From Planctomycetota bacterium (lineage in GTDB: Bacteria; Planctomycetota; Phycisphaerae; UBA1845; UTPLA1): a stretch of 64,000 bases of DNA. The notes beneath the pieces were generated by a model that was not told the origin of the DNA, did not search any database, and saw only the letters and a list, made by a program, of their open reading frames with translations. The stretch is taken from NCBI GenBank assembly GCA_015654675.1, contig JAATGM010000004.1, positions 1 to 64,000 of the forward strand. Reading direction: 5' to 3'. Positions 50,216 through 59,547 of the stretch are shown here, piece by piece; within the stretch, counting starts at the first letter, position 1; every line of letters starts with the position of its first letter. The position numbers and the translations under genes are program-made.

Positions 50216-50833
50216 CTATCCGCCGGACGGACCGGTGATCGAAAGCAGCTCTCGCGCCTCCACTGGAGCATCATCGCGAAGTGCCCCGAACGGCGTCTCG
50301 CCCCAATCGTTGAGTCGCGAACGGTCCGCACCATGCGCCAGCAGTTGCCGAATTGCTTCTACGTTTCCGAACCCTGCGGCTTCGTGCAGCGGCGTGTTCC
50401 CCAAATGATCCAACGCATGCACATCGGCCCCATGAGCAATCAGCATCTCAAATATCGCCGCCTCTTTGCAAGACTGCGCCACCGCCGAAAGGATTGGCCT
50501 CCGCCATCGTGGTTCTACCCACCGCGCGTCCGCCCCATGTTTCAGAAGCACACGCGTAACTTCAACAATCCCCAGACTGGCAGCGTCCGCCAGCGCCGAA
50601 TTCGGGAAATCATCCACTGTGTGCGCCGCCGCCCCGAACGCCAACAGCAGCTCAACCCCCTTCAACTCATTCTCAATCGCCAGCCAATGCAGCGGTGTCT
50701 CCATGCCGACATTCCGATCGCGAACTATCTCTGGATGCGCACGAAGCAACGCCTCGGCCTTGCCGTACTCTTCGTGATAGACATAAACAAGAAACCGCCG
50801 CGCATGCGGCCTGAAACTGTAAGTATTCGACAC
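50216..50833 (-). CDS. ankyrin-repeat protein B
   Basis: The 205-residue protein has about five ankyrin repeats (METPLHWLAIENELKGVELL; GNTPLHEAAGFGNVEAIRQL). GTG start; the stop is 9 bases before the paralogue. The pair arose by tandem duplication and has diverged well. Composition is slightly less GC-rich than the neighbouring acc genes. Confidence 0.8.
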   Translation of the reverse strand: MSNTYSFRPHARRFLVYVYHEEYGKAEALLRAHPEIVRDRNVGMETPLHWLAIENELKGVELLLAFGAAAHTVDDFPNSALADAASLGIVEVTRVLLKHGADARWVEPRWRRPILSAVAQSCKEAAIFEMLIAHGADVHALDHLGNTPLHEAAGFGNVEAIRQLLAHGADRSRLNDWGETPFGALRDDAPVEARELLSITGPSGG

Positions 50834-50885
50834 GGTTACAGTCTAACCGCTACCCACCCCGAAAATCGGACGACTCACACCGCCC

Positions 50886-52223
50886 CTACCAGGTCCGCTC
50901 AATAAACAAAGTATCAACCTCCCCCTCAATGAAAGCATTATGCCGGAAAATCTCCCGATGCAGCGGAATCGTCGTCTTCGTCGGCGAAATCTCAAACTCA
51001 TCCAGACATCGCCGCATGCACGCGATCGCCTCCGCCCGCGTCGGCCGGTGCACGATCAGCTTCCCGATCAGTGAATCGTAATACGGCGGAATCGTGTACC
51101 CCGCGTAGCAATGCGTATCCAGCCGAACCCCCGGCCCGCCCGGCGGACGAAACTGCTCGATCTTCCCCGGACACGGCCGGAATCCCTCCCACGGGTCCTC
51201 CGCATTAATCCGCGCCTCGATCGCGCACCCATTCTGCTGTACGTCGCGCTGCTTCACTGTCAGCTTCTGCCCCGCCGCAATCCGAATCATCCACGCGATC
51301 AAATCCAGCCCCGTCACCATCTCGGTCACCGGGTGCTCCACCTGAATCCGCGTGTTCACTTCGATGAAGTAGAAGTTCTCCTTCTTGTCGAGCAGAAACT
51401 CCACAGTCCCCGCCGAGTAATACCCCGCCGCCCGTGCCAGCCGAACCGCCGCCGTGCACAGCGCCTCGCGAGTCTTCCCGCTGATGGCCGGCGATGGCGA
51501 CTCTTCGATCAATTTCTGGTGCCGCCGCTGCATCGTGCAGTCGCGCTCCCACAGGTGAATGATGTTCCCGTGCCGGTCCCCCAGCATCTGAACTTCCACG
51601 TGCCGCGGATGCTCGATCACCTTCTCAAGATATACCCGCCCATCCTTGAACGCCCCGGCCGCCTCGGCCCGCGCCGCATGCAGCGATGCCCGCAAAGACG
51701 CCTGGTTGTTCGCGATCCGCATCCCGCGCCCACCGCCGCCGGCCGTCGCCTTGATCAACACCGGATACCCGATCTCGCTCGCGATCTTCGCCGCCTCATC
51801 GTCATCCTCGACGATGTCCCCGCTCCCCGGCACGCACGGCACTTTGCACTTCCGCGCCAGCTTCTTCGCCGCCGCTTTGTCGCCCAACAGCCGGATCGAC
51901 TCCGCCGACGGCCCGATGAACTCAATCTTCGAAGCCCGGCACTGCTCGGCGAACTCCGCCCGCTCCGACAAAAACCCATACCCCGGATGGATCGCATCGA
52001 CATTGGCCACCTCGGCCGCCGCGATGATCCGGTCCGCCATCAGATAGCTCTCGCGCGGCGCCGCCTTCCCGATGCAGATCGCCTTGTCCGCCAGCTTGGC
52101 GTATCCCGCGTCCCGGTCCGCCTCCGAGACGACCACCACCGTCTCGATTCCGAGCTCTTTGCACGCGCGGATCACCCGCAACGCAATTTCGCCCCGGTTC
52201 GCTATCAAAATGCGCGAAAACAT
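50886..52223 (-). CDS. accC: acetyl-CoA carboxylase, biotin carboxylase subunit
   Basis: The 445-residue ATP-grasp enzyme has [34 protein letters not shown], the Gly-rich ATP lid [12 protein letters not shown], and [16 protein letters not shown] with the catalytic residues. It carboxylates biotin on AccB with bicarbonate and ATP, the first step of fatty acid synthesis. ATG 52223 begins the conserved sequence. It lies 43 bases after accB on the same strand. Confidence 0.96.
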   Translation of the reverse strand: MFSRILIANRGEIALRVIRACKELGIETVVVVSEADRDAGYAKLADKAICIGKAAPRESYLMADRIIAAAEVANVDAIHPGYGFLSERAEFAEQCRASKIEFIGPSAESIRLLGDKAAAKKLARKCKVPCVPGSGDIVEDDDEAAKIASEIGYPVLIKATAGGGGRGMRIANNQASLRASLHAARAEAAGAFKDGRVYLEKVIEHPRHVEVQMLGDRHGNIIHLWERDCTMQRRHQKLIEESPSPAISGKTREALCTAAVRLARAAGYYSAGTVEFLLDKKENFYFIEVNTRIQVEHPVTEMVTGLDLIAWMIRIAAGQKLTVKQRDVQQNGCAIEARINAEDPWEGFRPCPGKIEQFRPPGGPGVRLDTHCYAGYTIPPYYDSLIGKLIVHRPTRAEAIACMRRCLDEFEISPTKTTIPLHREIFRHNAFIEGEVDTLFIERTW

Positions 52224-52266
52224 GCACACGTCCGACGAATCGCGCCGGACCCCTTTTGCCAATGGA

Positions 52267-52707
52267 TTACTTCACAAGGAACAGGGGCTGACCGTACTCG
52301 ACTGGCTGGCCGTTGCTCACCAGCACGCGCTCGATCGTGCCGCTGACCTCGGCCTTGATCTCGTTGAAAACCTTCATCGCCTCAATGATGCAGACCACCG
52401 TATCCGGCTCCACCCGGCTCCCCGCCGTCACAAACGCCGGCGAATCCGGGCTCGGAGTCGAATAAAACGTCCCAACCATCGGCGACTTGATCGACTGCCC
52501 GGCCGGCTCCGCCGCGACCGCCGCCGGCGCCGCATGCACCGGCTGGACGGCCACCGGCATCGGCTGATGCACCGCCGTCACCACCGGGCCCGCTCCGGGC
52601 TGACTCCGACGGATCACCACCCGCGTCTCCCCGTCGCGCAGCATGATCTCCGTCAGGTCGTTGTCGACCATCAATTCCGTTAATGCCCTAATCTGATCCA
52701 AGTCCAT
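52267..52707 (-). CDS. accB: biotin carboxyl carrier protein
   Basis: The 146-residue protein has an N-terminal helix region ([20 protein letters not shown]), an Ala/Pro/Val-rich linker and a C-terminal biotinyl domain with EAMKVFNEI, where the Lys receives biotin. It carries the carboxyl group between AccC and the carboxyltransferase. ATG 52707 is the family start; the frame is open to 52746. accB-accC forms a usual two-gene operon. Confidence 0.95.
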   Translation of the reverse strand: MDLDQIRALTELMVDNDLTEIMLRDGETRVVIRRSQPGAGPVVTAVHQPMPVAVQPVHAAPAAVAAEPAGQSIKSPMVGTFYSTPSPDSPAFVTAGSRVEPDTVVCIIEAMKVFNEIKAEVSGTIERVLVSNGQPVEYGQPLFLVK

Positions 52708-53139
52708 GCAGAATCCCGATTTCGGCGCGACATGCGGCATCGCCAAACGACGCCAAAACCGGCCACAAAGCCGGCCGCTTCAAATCGGACTGCACCGCGC
52801 CGTGCAGGGCGAACCATGCTACCCCACCAACCGCCCGGGTCAAGCCAAGTCCCCTCTCCCTCGGAGGGAGAGGGCAAGGGTGAGGGTAAGACCAACGAAG
52901 CAGCGCAATCACACCTCTCGCCAAAATCACATCCCGACTGACGCCCAGGACGACGGTGAAAGGGTCAACCTCAGCGAAATCCAGAGCGCCCCGCGCGTCA
53001 ACAAGCAAACGAATGTATGGCATCGGCTAATAACCAGTGCATTCGCCCGAGCCCAAGTCAGCTCCACGAAATCCGCCGAACCGGGTGCGGGCCAGTTCGC
53101 TTCAAAGCATCGGTCCCCAGACTTCCTGGTTTCATTCCG
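52708..53139. other. intergenic region upstream of accB
   Basis: This region of 432 bases has no convincing gene. It includes the hairpin repeat at 52852-52886. The two flanking genes are both on the minus strand, so it should hold the accBC promoter, but I could not identify a strong one. Confidence 0.5.
52852..52886 (+). repeat. CCCTCTCCC-type hairpin repeat, copy 1
   Basis: CCCTCTCCCTC pairs with GAGGGAGAGGG and is followed by the tail CAAGGGTGAGGG. The same design recurs near 58.9 and 62.1 kb. Confidence 0.8.
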
Positions 53140-54183
53140 TCATGGGGGGTACTTCCCATCACATGCTCCACTCGCGAGCACGTGCAGCGTGCTTGATAGT
53201 CCTCGGAGTTGCCTCGAAATCTCGTCGATATCGTCCCGTTTGCGACACGCATCGAGGTCCGGTGAATCCGCGATGATTGATTCATGGAATATGAACTCGC
53301 GTGAGCCGTGCTCATCGCCTCCGACCAAGAAATACGCGCTGGCGTCCTTCACGCGAAGGTAATCCGTATCGCTGATCGCTGGCTGGACAACGCGCAACGA
53401 TTCGAACGATCTGAATAGTTTGCTGGCTCGACCGGGCTCGACTTTCGATTCGAGAAGCCTCTGTTGATCGCTGTGCGGCGAAAAGCATAAGGCAACCAAA
53501 TATGTCTCAGAGTCGCTTTGCCCAACTAGCCAGATATCTTCAAGCCATTCTCCGCTTTCCTGCATCACTTGAAGTCTGATCCAACGAACTGGCTTTTGAT
53601 CGAGGATTCGTCGTTCGCGATCATCTCGGTCCGTTTGAGAAAATGCCTGAGCGCATCTCGCGAAGAACGCCCGAGCGTCGACCGAATTAGGTAGATACGT
53701 CGTAGGCCGACTCGTTGGCTGCTGCTCGCGTCGCGGATCGGCCCCGGGCAGGATCAGCGGAAACATCCGCTCGCAATCTTTCCAGCTGACCAGTTCGCCA
53801 GCGTGCTCCTTGGGAAGAACTACCTCTGGACTAGATTTGCGATCCTTCACGTATATCGCCCCGATCAAAAGCAGTTGAGCTGGTCTCGAATCGAGAAAAT
53901 TGGATGGATTACGGAAAATCAGGTAATAGTCGCCGCCCTCTTTGGCATCGATCCGAAAATCCGGCGTGTCACCGGCCACCAGTCGATGTTCACCGAATCG
54001 GCTGCCGATGCTCACTAGTGTGCTATTCAGCTTCAATCCGGCGATATCTTCGCGCCCCGGCAGCTCCAGTTTCGCGGCTCGTGTTGGTTGCTGCGCGTGC
54101 TTGTCGTTGTCACGCCGGTCGCAACCAGCAACGGCGACCGTTGTGATGAGAACAAATGTTCGTATGAAACACCGGACAGCCAC
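53140..54183 (-). CDS. lipoprotein of unknown function
   Basis: The 347-residue protein has a signal peptide ending in a lipobox (VAVAGC), then a Lys/Gln/Thr-rich linker. The body is mixed alpha/beta with many Arg and Asp residues and no motif I know. GTG start. Codon use is clearly less GC-biased than in accBC, suggesting later acquisition. It is probably anchored in a membrane facing the periplasm. Confidence 0.65.
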   Translation of the reverse strand: MAVRCFIRTFVLITTVAVAGCDRRDNDKHAQQPTRAAKLELPGREDIAGLKLNSTLVSIGSRFGEHRLVAGDTPDFRIDAKEGGDYYLIFRNPSNFLDSRPAQLLLIGAIYVKDRKSSPEVVLPKEHAGELVSWKDCERMFPLILPGADPRREQQPTSRPTTYLPNSVDARAFFARCAQAFSQTDRDDRERRILDQKPVRWIRLQVMQESGEWLEDIWLVGQSDSETYLVALCFSPHSDQQRLLESKVEPGRASKLFRSFESLRVVQPAISDTDYLRVKDASAYFLVGGDEHGSREFIFHESIIADSPDLDACRKRDDIDEISRQLRGLSSTLHVLASGACDGKYPP

Positions 54184-54341
54184 AAATCGACTCCGCTCAT
54201 CAACTCCGTGAATCGTCGCGCCCGCCTTTCCTAATCATATCACCCACCCCATCCGCCACCGCCAATCCACTCCGCGCTGAATTTGACTGCTCAGCGACCG
54301 CCCTTGGCGAACGATAAATTTGCTCGTAATTTGAACTCCCG

Positions 54342-54812
54342 ATGGCGAATGCATGCCCCAATTGCCGCGCCGCCCTAGCCTCCAACGCGGTCCTATGCAC
54401 ATCCTGCGGCTACAACGCCAAAACCGGCGCGGTGGTCGAGTGCAGCGTCGAAGAGCCCCTCCGCGAACGCATCGCTCGCATCCTCCGGCCCGTTCGCTGG
54501 GCGGTGTCGCCCTGGTTTCAGTTCGCCCTCCCCTGCCTGCTGTTCATGCCGATGCCGTTCCTGCGAAAGCACTTGGAAAAACCCGGCCAAGAGCGACTCG
54601 GCCAGATCGAACTGTATACCGGAGTCGTTTACATCAGCGGTTTGTTCATCATCGCCGCACTCATCGCCTACCTCCGCACCAAAGACGAAGATCACTCCTT
54701 CTTTCGGGCGAAGGGATTCATCGGAGCCCTCTACTATTCACGCAGCTATTCCGTCTGGGCGGCCTTTGCCGGCCTGATCGTAACAGTGCTCATCCGAACG
54801 TATGTCCTCTGA
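54342..54812 (+). CDS. zinc-ribbon membrane protein
   Basis: The 156-residue protein starts with a zinc ribbon (CPNCRAALASNAVLCTSCGY). A linker and three transmembrane helices follow (WFQFALPCLLFMPMPFL; YTGVVYISGLFIIAALIAYL; SVWAAFAGLIVTVLI). Such N-terminal ribbons on membrane proteins are common in Planctomycetota. The function is unknown. Confidence 0.7.
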   Translation: MANACPNCRAALASNAVLCTSCGYNAKTGAVVECSVEEPLRERIARILRPVRWAVSPWFQFALPCLLFMPMPFLRKHLEKPGQERLGQIELYTGVVYISGLFIIAALIAYLRTKDEDHSFFRAKGFIGALYYSRSYSVWAAFAGLIVTVLIRTYVL

Positions 54813-54849
54813 TTGCGCAGGGGGAGTTCCAAGGCGTCGCGTCATTCCC

Positions 54850-54893
54850 GACGTTTTGGCGTTTTGACTTTTTGGCGTTTTGACGTTTTGACT
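54850..54893 (+). repeat. T-rich short tandem repeat
   Basis: A 44-base tract is built from GACGTTTTGG, CGTTTTGAC, TTTTTGG, CGTTTTGAC and GTTTTGAC. It ends directly before the ATG of the GNAT gene, which leaves that gene without a normal ribosome-binding site. Confidence 0.8.
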
Positions 54894-55577
54894 ATGCAAA
54901 TGCCACCCAACCTCCAAATCCGCCCCCTCCAACCCACCGACTACGACCCCATCATCAATATCTGCCGCACCGTCTACCCCACCGAAACCCCCTACACGCG
55001 CGAAGAACTCGAAGACCACCACCAGGTCTTCCCGCAGGGCCAGTTCGTCGCCGCCGATCCAACCAACAACGCCGTCGCCGGCGTCCACTTCACCCTCCGC
55101 CTCCGCATGCTCGACTTCTACATCGACGACGCCTGGGAAGTCCTCACCGCCGGCGGCACCTTCCTCGACCACGACCCCAACGGCCCCACCCTCTACGGCG
55201 CCGACCTCATGGTCCACCCCAACTACCAGCACCACGGCCTAGCCCGCCTCCTCACCGACAAAGCCCGCGAACTCGTCGAACAGGAAAACCTCTGGCGACT
55301 CGTCGGCGCAAGCCGCCTCCCCGGCTACGCCAAATACGCCGCAACCATGACCGCCCACCAATACGTCGAAGCGGTTCAGCAAGGCAAAATCTTCGACCCC
55401 GTCCTCACCATCCACCTCAAAGACGGCTGGAACCCCGTCCGCCCCATCCACGGCTACCTCCAACACGACAACGAAAGCGCCGGATGGGCCGAAGTCATCC
55501 AATGGCTGAATCCACGTCGGCCGCCCCCTCCGGAATTCGATCTCTCTCGACTCCGTCCCGGGCCGACAGCAACATGA
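54894..55577 (+). CDS. GNAT-family N-acetyltransferase
   Basis: The 227-residue protein has the GNAT fold: LQIRPLQPTDYDPIINICR at the start and the acetyl-CoA segment LYGADLMVHPNYQHHGLARLL, equivalent to the V-x-x-x-x-x-R/Q-x-x-G motif (here HHGLA). The substrate is unknown. The frame is open upstream to 54813 through the T-rich repeat, but the ATG at 54894 begins the fold. Confidence 0.85.
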   Translation: MQMPPNLQIRPLQPTDYDPIINICRTVYPTETPYTREELEDHHQVFPQGQFVAADPTNNAVAGVHFTLRLRMLDFYIDDAWEVLTAGGTFLDHDPNGPTLYGADLMVHPNYQHHGLARLLTDKARELVEQENLWRLVGASRLPGYAKYAATMTAHQYVEAVQQGKIFDPVLTIHLKDGWNPVRPIHGYLQHDNESAGWAEVIQWLNPRRPPPPEFDLSRLRPGPTAT

Positions 55578-55579
55578 GT

Positions 55580-55605
55580 GGCCAACCCGACCGTCCCCGG
55601 TCGGG
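55580..55605 (+). repeat. CCCGACC-type hairpin repeat, copy 1
   Basis: GGCCAA, then the stem CCCGACC, loop GTCCCC, GGTCGGG. This 26-mer is identical to the one at 58978-59003. It sits between two convergent genes and could act as a terminator hairpin. Confidence 0.85.
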
Positions 55606-55607
55606 TC

Positions 55608-55652
55608 TTCCGTAGCGTCCGACGTCTCGTCGGACGAATTCCGTAGCGTCCG
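55608..55652 (+). repeat. direct repeats TTCCGTAGCGTCCG with inverted repeat
   Basis: The 14-mer occurs at 55608-55621 and 55639-55652. Between them GTCCGACG, loop TCT, CGTCGGAC (55617-55635) forms an 8-bp hairpin. All lie in the gap between convergent genes. Confidence 0.75.
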
Positions 55653-55681
55653 CGCTCCGTCGCGAACATCGCCCCCTTACC

Positions 55682-56980
55682 TCACCGAATCCTCATCGGC
55701 TGCCCCTCACTCACCCACGCATTCATCCCGCCCCGGCTGCTCTTCGCATCCGCATACCCCAGCCCCTTGAGAATCTGGCTCGCCGCCAGCGACCGCTTCC
55801 CCACCCCGCAAATCGCCACAATCGCCGCCTTCTTGTCCGCCGGCAGCCCAGCCGTCACGCCCGCCTGAAGCGCCTGCAGCGGAACATTCACCGCCTCCGC
55901 AATATGCCCGCCCACAAACTCCTCCGGCGTCCGCACATCCAGCAACACCGCCCCACCGCGCACCCGTTTCACCGTCTCCACCGGCTCAATCACATCATCC
56001 GCCGCGGGCTGCGCCTGCGCCGCCGCACCGGCCTCCGCCGGAAACAACTCCGGCAAGTGCTTCCGAATCGAACTCGTATACTTGAATACGTTGTCAGGAA
56101 AGATGACCACGCAAACCGCCCCCGGCTCATCCGGCACCAGCTTCAACGCCCCCGCCAGCGCCATCCCCGAACTCGGCCCCGCGATAATGCTCTCCTCCTG
56201 ATTGATCCGCTTGCAGAAGCGATACGCCTCCGCGTTCCCGATCTCAACCACGCCGTCATACTCAGCCGGCAGAAAAAAGTCCGTCAGCTTCAGCGCCTTC
56301 AAACTCCGCACGCCGGGAATGTCATGCCCATCGGCCGGATGCACGCCCAGCACCTTCACGCCCTTGTTCTTCGACTTCAAAAACCGCCCCGTCCCCGTGA
56401 TCGTCCCGCACGTCCCCAGGCCGGCGACAAAGTGCGTCACCTTGCCGCCCGTCTGCCGCCACACCTCGGGCCCCGTCGTCCGAAAGTGCGCGTCCGGGTT
56501 TGCCGGATTCTTGTACTGATTGAGCTGATGCCACCCCGGCTGCTGCGAAAGGTCGTTCGCCTTCTGCATCGCCCCTTCCGGCGCACCCGGCATCGGACAC
56601 AGGTCGTCGGCCAGCTCCACCAGCTTCGCCCCAAACACGCGCAGCGCCGCCCGCTTCTCCGCCGGAATCGCCAGCGAAAGCGTCGCCGTGAAATTGAGCT
56701 TGCTGGCATTGGCGATCATTGCCAGCCCCATGCCCGTATTGCCCGACGTCGGCTCGACCAGGTTCTCCAGCTTCACCCCGCGCTCCAGCGCATCGCGAAC
56801 CAGGTTCGCCGCAATCCGATCCTTCACCGCCCCAAACGGGTTGTACCACTCCAGCTTGGCATAGACCGCAGTGTGCTTGAACGGCACCACCCGATTCAGC
56901 CGCACCATCGGCGTCGGATTCTCCTCGTTCGAAAGCATGTCCAGCACGCTATCAAACACACGCAGCGAAACATCAGTCAT
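55682..56980 (-). CDS. cysteine synthase fused to a rhodanese domain
   Basis: The 432-residue protein has an N-terminal PLP-dependent domain with the PLP Lys in YNPFGAVKDRIAANL, PTSGNTGMGLAMIAN, and the GTCGTITGTGRF phosphate loop. Residues about 330-432 form a rhodanese domain (VLLDVRTPEEFVGGHIAEA) with the active-site Cys in VAICGVGKRS. It may make cysteine from an activated serine while the rhodanese delivers sulfur. GGAGG stands 7 bases before the ATG. Confidence 0.92.
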   Translation of the reverse strand: MTDVSLRVFDSVLDMLSNEENPTPMVRLNRVVPFKHTAVYAKLEWYNPFGAVKDRIAANLVRDALERGVKLENLVEPTSGNTGMGLAMIANASKLNFTATLSLAIPAEKRAALRVFGAKLVELADDLCPMPGAPEGAMQKANDLSQQPGWHQLNQYKNPANPDAHFRTTGPEVWRQTGGKVTHFVAGLGTCGTITGTGRFLKSKNKGVKVLGVHPADGHDIPGVRSLKALKLTDFFLPAEYDGVVEIGNAEAYRFCKRINQEESIIAGPSSGMALAGALKLVPDEPGAVCVVIFPDNVFKYTSSIRKHLPELFPAEAGAAAQAQPAADDVIEPVETVKRVRGGAVLLDVRTPEEFVGGHIAEAVNVPLQALQAGVTAGLPADKKAAIVAICGVGKRSLAASQILKGLGYADAKSSRGGMNAWVSEGQPMRIR

Positions 56981-57116
56981 GGCTCAACCTCCGAGTTGCA
57001 ACGAAGGCCAAATTGTAGCGGCCAATTCAGAGCCGCGCACGTAAGTAAGCGGTCCCCCGCGTGTGCCACTGCTCTGCGAACAGTGCATCCCGAGCACAAT
57101 CGCCCCACCCCCACGT

Positions 57117-57145
57117 TTGGTGAAAATCACGCCCTTGGATATGCT
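57117..57145 (+). promoter_or_regulatory. promoter of the LamG/dockerin gene
   Basis: TTGGTG (57117-57122), a 17-base spacer and TATGCT (57140-57145) lie 64 bases before the ATG. Each box matches four of six consensus bases. Confidence 0.55.
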
Positions 57146-57208
57146 ATTAGCGCCGCCCGACAAAAAGCGGAAGGCAACCAACCGTTTCTCAAACTGGAGG
57201 GATCAACC

Positions 57209-58897
57209 ATGTTCGCAAAAACCACGCGCTCAACCCTGCTCGCCGCCTGCCTCACAGCAGCCCTGCTCGCCACCAGCGCCACCGCCGCAACCCCCGCCTT
57301 CCAGCAGGCCATCAACACCTCCGCCCCCATCCTCTACTACCAGTTAAACGAAGCCGCCGGCCCAGCCCTCAACCACGGCTCCCTCGGCGCCGCCTTCAAC
57401 GCCACCTATCTCGGCGCCATCCAGCGCAACGTCCCCACCGCCGCCGGCGACTCCGGCGCCATCTTCGACAACGTCAACGACTACCTCGAGTCCCTCGCCG
57501 CCTCGCCCGCCTCGCTCAACGGCAACCCCACCTTTTCAACCGAAACCCTCGTCGCCATCCGCTGCACCGGCACCTACTCCTTCTACCCCCCGTTCATCCA
57601 CTGGGGCGTGGGCGGCACCGGCAAAGAAGTCTACTTCAGTCTCCACAACAACGACGCCACCAGCATCTACGCCGGCTTCTTCGACGGCGGCGCTTTCACC
57701 GCTGTCGGCAGCACCCCCGTCAACCAATGGATGCACGTCGTCTGGGTTCGCCAGGGCGGCGGCAACGCCTCGACCGGCTCCACCGTCTACGTCAACGGCC
57801 AGTCCCTCGCCCTCCTGCCCGACAGCTTTCTCTGCTGCTCGACGCAGATCCCCGCCGTCACCTCCAGCCCGTTCCGCGTCAATCGCGCCAGCGACTCCAC
57901 CCGCTTCACCACCATGGAAATGGACGAGCTCGCCCTCTACGACCGCGCCCTCTCCCCCTCCGAAGTCGCCGCCCACTTCGCCGCCCTCGCCCCCGCCCCG
58001 AGCACCATCAAAGGCGATCTCAATTGCGATGGCTTCGTCAGCGGCGCAGACGTCGACGGCTTCGTCACCGCCCTGCTCAACCCGCCCGGCTACCCCGTCA
58101 AGTACCCGCTCTGCAACAGTCTCAACGGCGACTTCGACGGCAGCGCCTCGGTCAACCCCGCCGACGTCCCGCTCTTCGCCGCCCGGCTGCTCAACAACCC
58201 GACCACCCCATTCCAGCAAGCAATCCTCAACGACTCGCCCTCACTCTTCTATTCCCTCAACGAGGGCAACGGCACCGTCGCCAATCGCGGCTCGCTCGGC
58301 TCCGCCTTTGACGCCGTCCACACCGGCACCAACAACCTCGTCACCTCGCCCTCCGGCGACGGCGGACTCTACTTCGCCGGGCCCGGCAGCTCGCTCTACT
58401 CCCTCGCTCCCGCGCCCGCCGCCTTCACCGGCAACCCCACCTTCTCCGCCGAAGCCGTCGTCAAGCCCGAATGCAACGTCGTCTTCTATCCCTCTATGCT
58501 CGGCTGGGGCCTCGCCAACACCGGCCAGGAAGTCTTCTTCGGATTCCCCAACAGCCAGGCCCACGTCATCTACGCCGGCTTCTTCAGCGGCGGCATAACC
58601 ACCACCGACTCCCTGCCCGTCGCCCAATGGGTCCACGTCGTCTGGACGCGCCAGGGCGGCGGCAACGCCACCACCAACACGATCGTCTACATCAACGGCC
58701 AACCGGCCGCGCAATCGCCCGACCCCGTCCTCTGCTGCAACACGCTGACCCCCAACCTCGCATCTACCCCGTTCCGAATCAACGACACCGCCAACGCCAG
58801 TTGGTACTTCGTCGGCAGTCTCGACGAGCTGGCCCTCTACGACCACATCCTCACCCCAGCTCAGGTCCAAACGCACTTTAACGCCCTCCCGCACTGA
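57209..58897 (+). CDS. secreted protein: two LamG-like domains flanking a dockerin-like repeat
   Basis: The 562-residue protein has a signal peptide (LLAACLTAALLATSATA). Residues 30-265 form a concanavalin/LamG-like unit. Near 268 a dockerin-like pair starts with KGDLNCDGFVSGADVDGF and continues with NGDFDGSASVNPADV, with Ca-binding Asp/Asn loops. A second LamG-like unit follows from residue 334. The units begin alike (PAFQQAINTSAPILYYQLNE; TPFQQAILNDSPSLFYSLNE), so it is an internal duplication. GGAGG lies 8 bases upstream of the ATG. A surface carbohydrate-binding role is likely. Confidence 0.88.
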   Translation: MFAKTTRSTLLAACLTAALLATSATAATPAFQQAINTSAPILYYQLNEAAGPALNHGSLGAAFNATYLGAIQRNVPTAAGDSGAIFDNVNDYLESLAASPASLNGNPTFSTETLVAIRCTGTYSFYPPFIHWGVGGTGKEVYFSLHNNDATSIYAGFFDGGAFTAVGSTPVNQWMHVVWVRQGGGNASTGSTVYVNGQSLALLPDSFLCCSTQIPAVTSSPFRVNRASDSTRFTTMEMDELALYDRALSPSEVAAHFAALAPAPSTIKGDLNCDGFVSGADVDGFVTALLNPPGYPVKYPLCNSLNGDFDGSASVNPADVPLFAARLLNNPTTPFQQAILNDSPSLFYSLNEGNGTVANRGSLGSAFDAVHTGTNNLVTSPSGDGGLYFAGPGSSLYSLAPAPAAFTGNPTFSAEAVVKPECNVVFYPSMLGWGLANTGQEVFFGFPNSQAHVIYAGFFSGGITTTDSLPVAQWVHVVWTRQGGGNATTNTIVYINGQPAAQSPDPVLCCNTLTPNLASTPFRINDTANASWYFVGSLDELALYDHILTPAQVQTHFNALPH

Positions 58898-58900
58898 TTC

Positions 58901-58933
58901 CCCTCTCCCGGCGGGAGAGGGCTAGGGTGAGGG
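58901..58933 (+). repeat. CCCTCTCCC-type hairpin repeat, copy 2
   Basis: CCCTCTCCC, loop GGC, GGGAGAGGG, then CTAGGGTGAGGG. It begins 3 bases after the LamG protein stop, so it may also terminate that transcript. Confidence 0.82.
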
Positions 58934-58977
58934 CGAACCGCGCTCCCCATCGCAACCAGGTCGCGCCGGCCATCGAA

Positions 58978-59003
58978 GGCCAACCCGACCGTCCCCGGTC
59001 GGG
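58978..59003 (+). repeat. CCCGACC-type hairpin repeat, copy 2
   Basis: A 26-base sequence identical to 55580-55605, in the same orientation, lies 44 bases after the other hairpin family at 58901. Confidence 0.85.
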
Positions 59004-59165
59004 CTACCCCCAACGACCGCCAGCGACCCATTCCTCCACCCACCCCATCCATTGCCGCCCCACGCCCCACCCGCTGCGATAGTCAATTTTGGACTATCCA
59101 ACATCCACACCTAGCGTGGTCGTCGTTGCGACGATTGATGAACTCAACATTTCAAAGCGTGGCAC

Positions 59166-59429
59166 ATGCCAAAGAAAACTCCCCCGACCTGCTATCTACT
59201 CCGCCTCGAATCCTTTGAAGGCGCCGACACCCTCCTCCATTGCGGCAACGCGAAGCAGGATTTCCTCTACTGCATCGTGACGCACTCAAAGAAAGGCGAA
59301 CTCGAAATCATCGACAACGGCTACCGCACCAAAAAAGAAGCCCTCGCCGCTTGGCCGGAAATCTACAATTCGAGCACAGAATTACAGAACACTCCGAAGG
59401 AGAAACGTGTGCCACGCCACCCGCGCTAA
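59166..59429 (+). CDS. small hypothetical protein
   Basis: The 87-residue protein is mixed in character with two lysine-rich stretches (THSKKGELEIIDNGYRTKKE) and no signal peptide. I see no known domain. The ATG follows a short run of purines. It lies in the lower-GC accessory block before the HNH nuclease. Confidence 0.45.
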   Translation: MPKKTPPTCYLLRLESFEGADTLLHCGNAKQDFLYCIVTHSKKGELEIIDNGYRTKKEALAAWPEIYNSSTELQNTPKEKRVPRHPR

Positions 59430-59547
59430 CGTGGGAACACTGCTTTCTGCAGCGTTCAGCTCGCGCCATCCAGCGCCACCTGTTGTCCGTGGCCTCTACT
59501 GAATCCACAGTCGCCTATTCCGCGACTATGGGTAAACTGCGACGGCA

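Noticed and set aside
55904-57208. Long open frame upstream of and in frame with the LamG protein
   Set aside because: It is antisense to the cysteine synthase gene and Arg/His/Pro-rich, as expected for a shadow frame in GC-rich DNA. The LamG protein has its own signal peptide, ribosome site and promoter.
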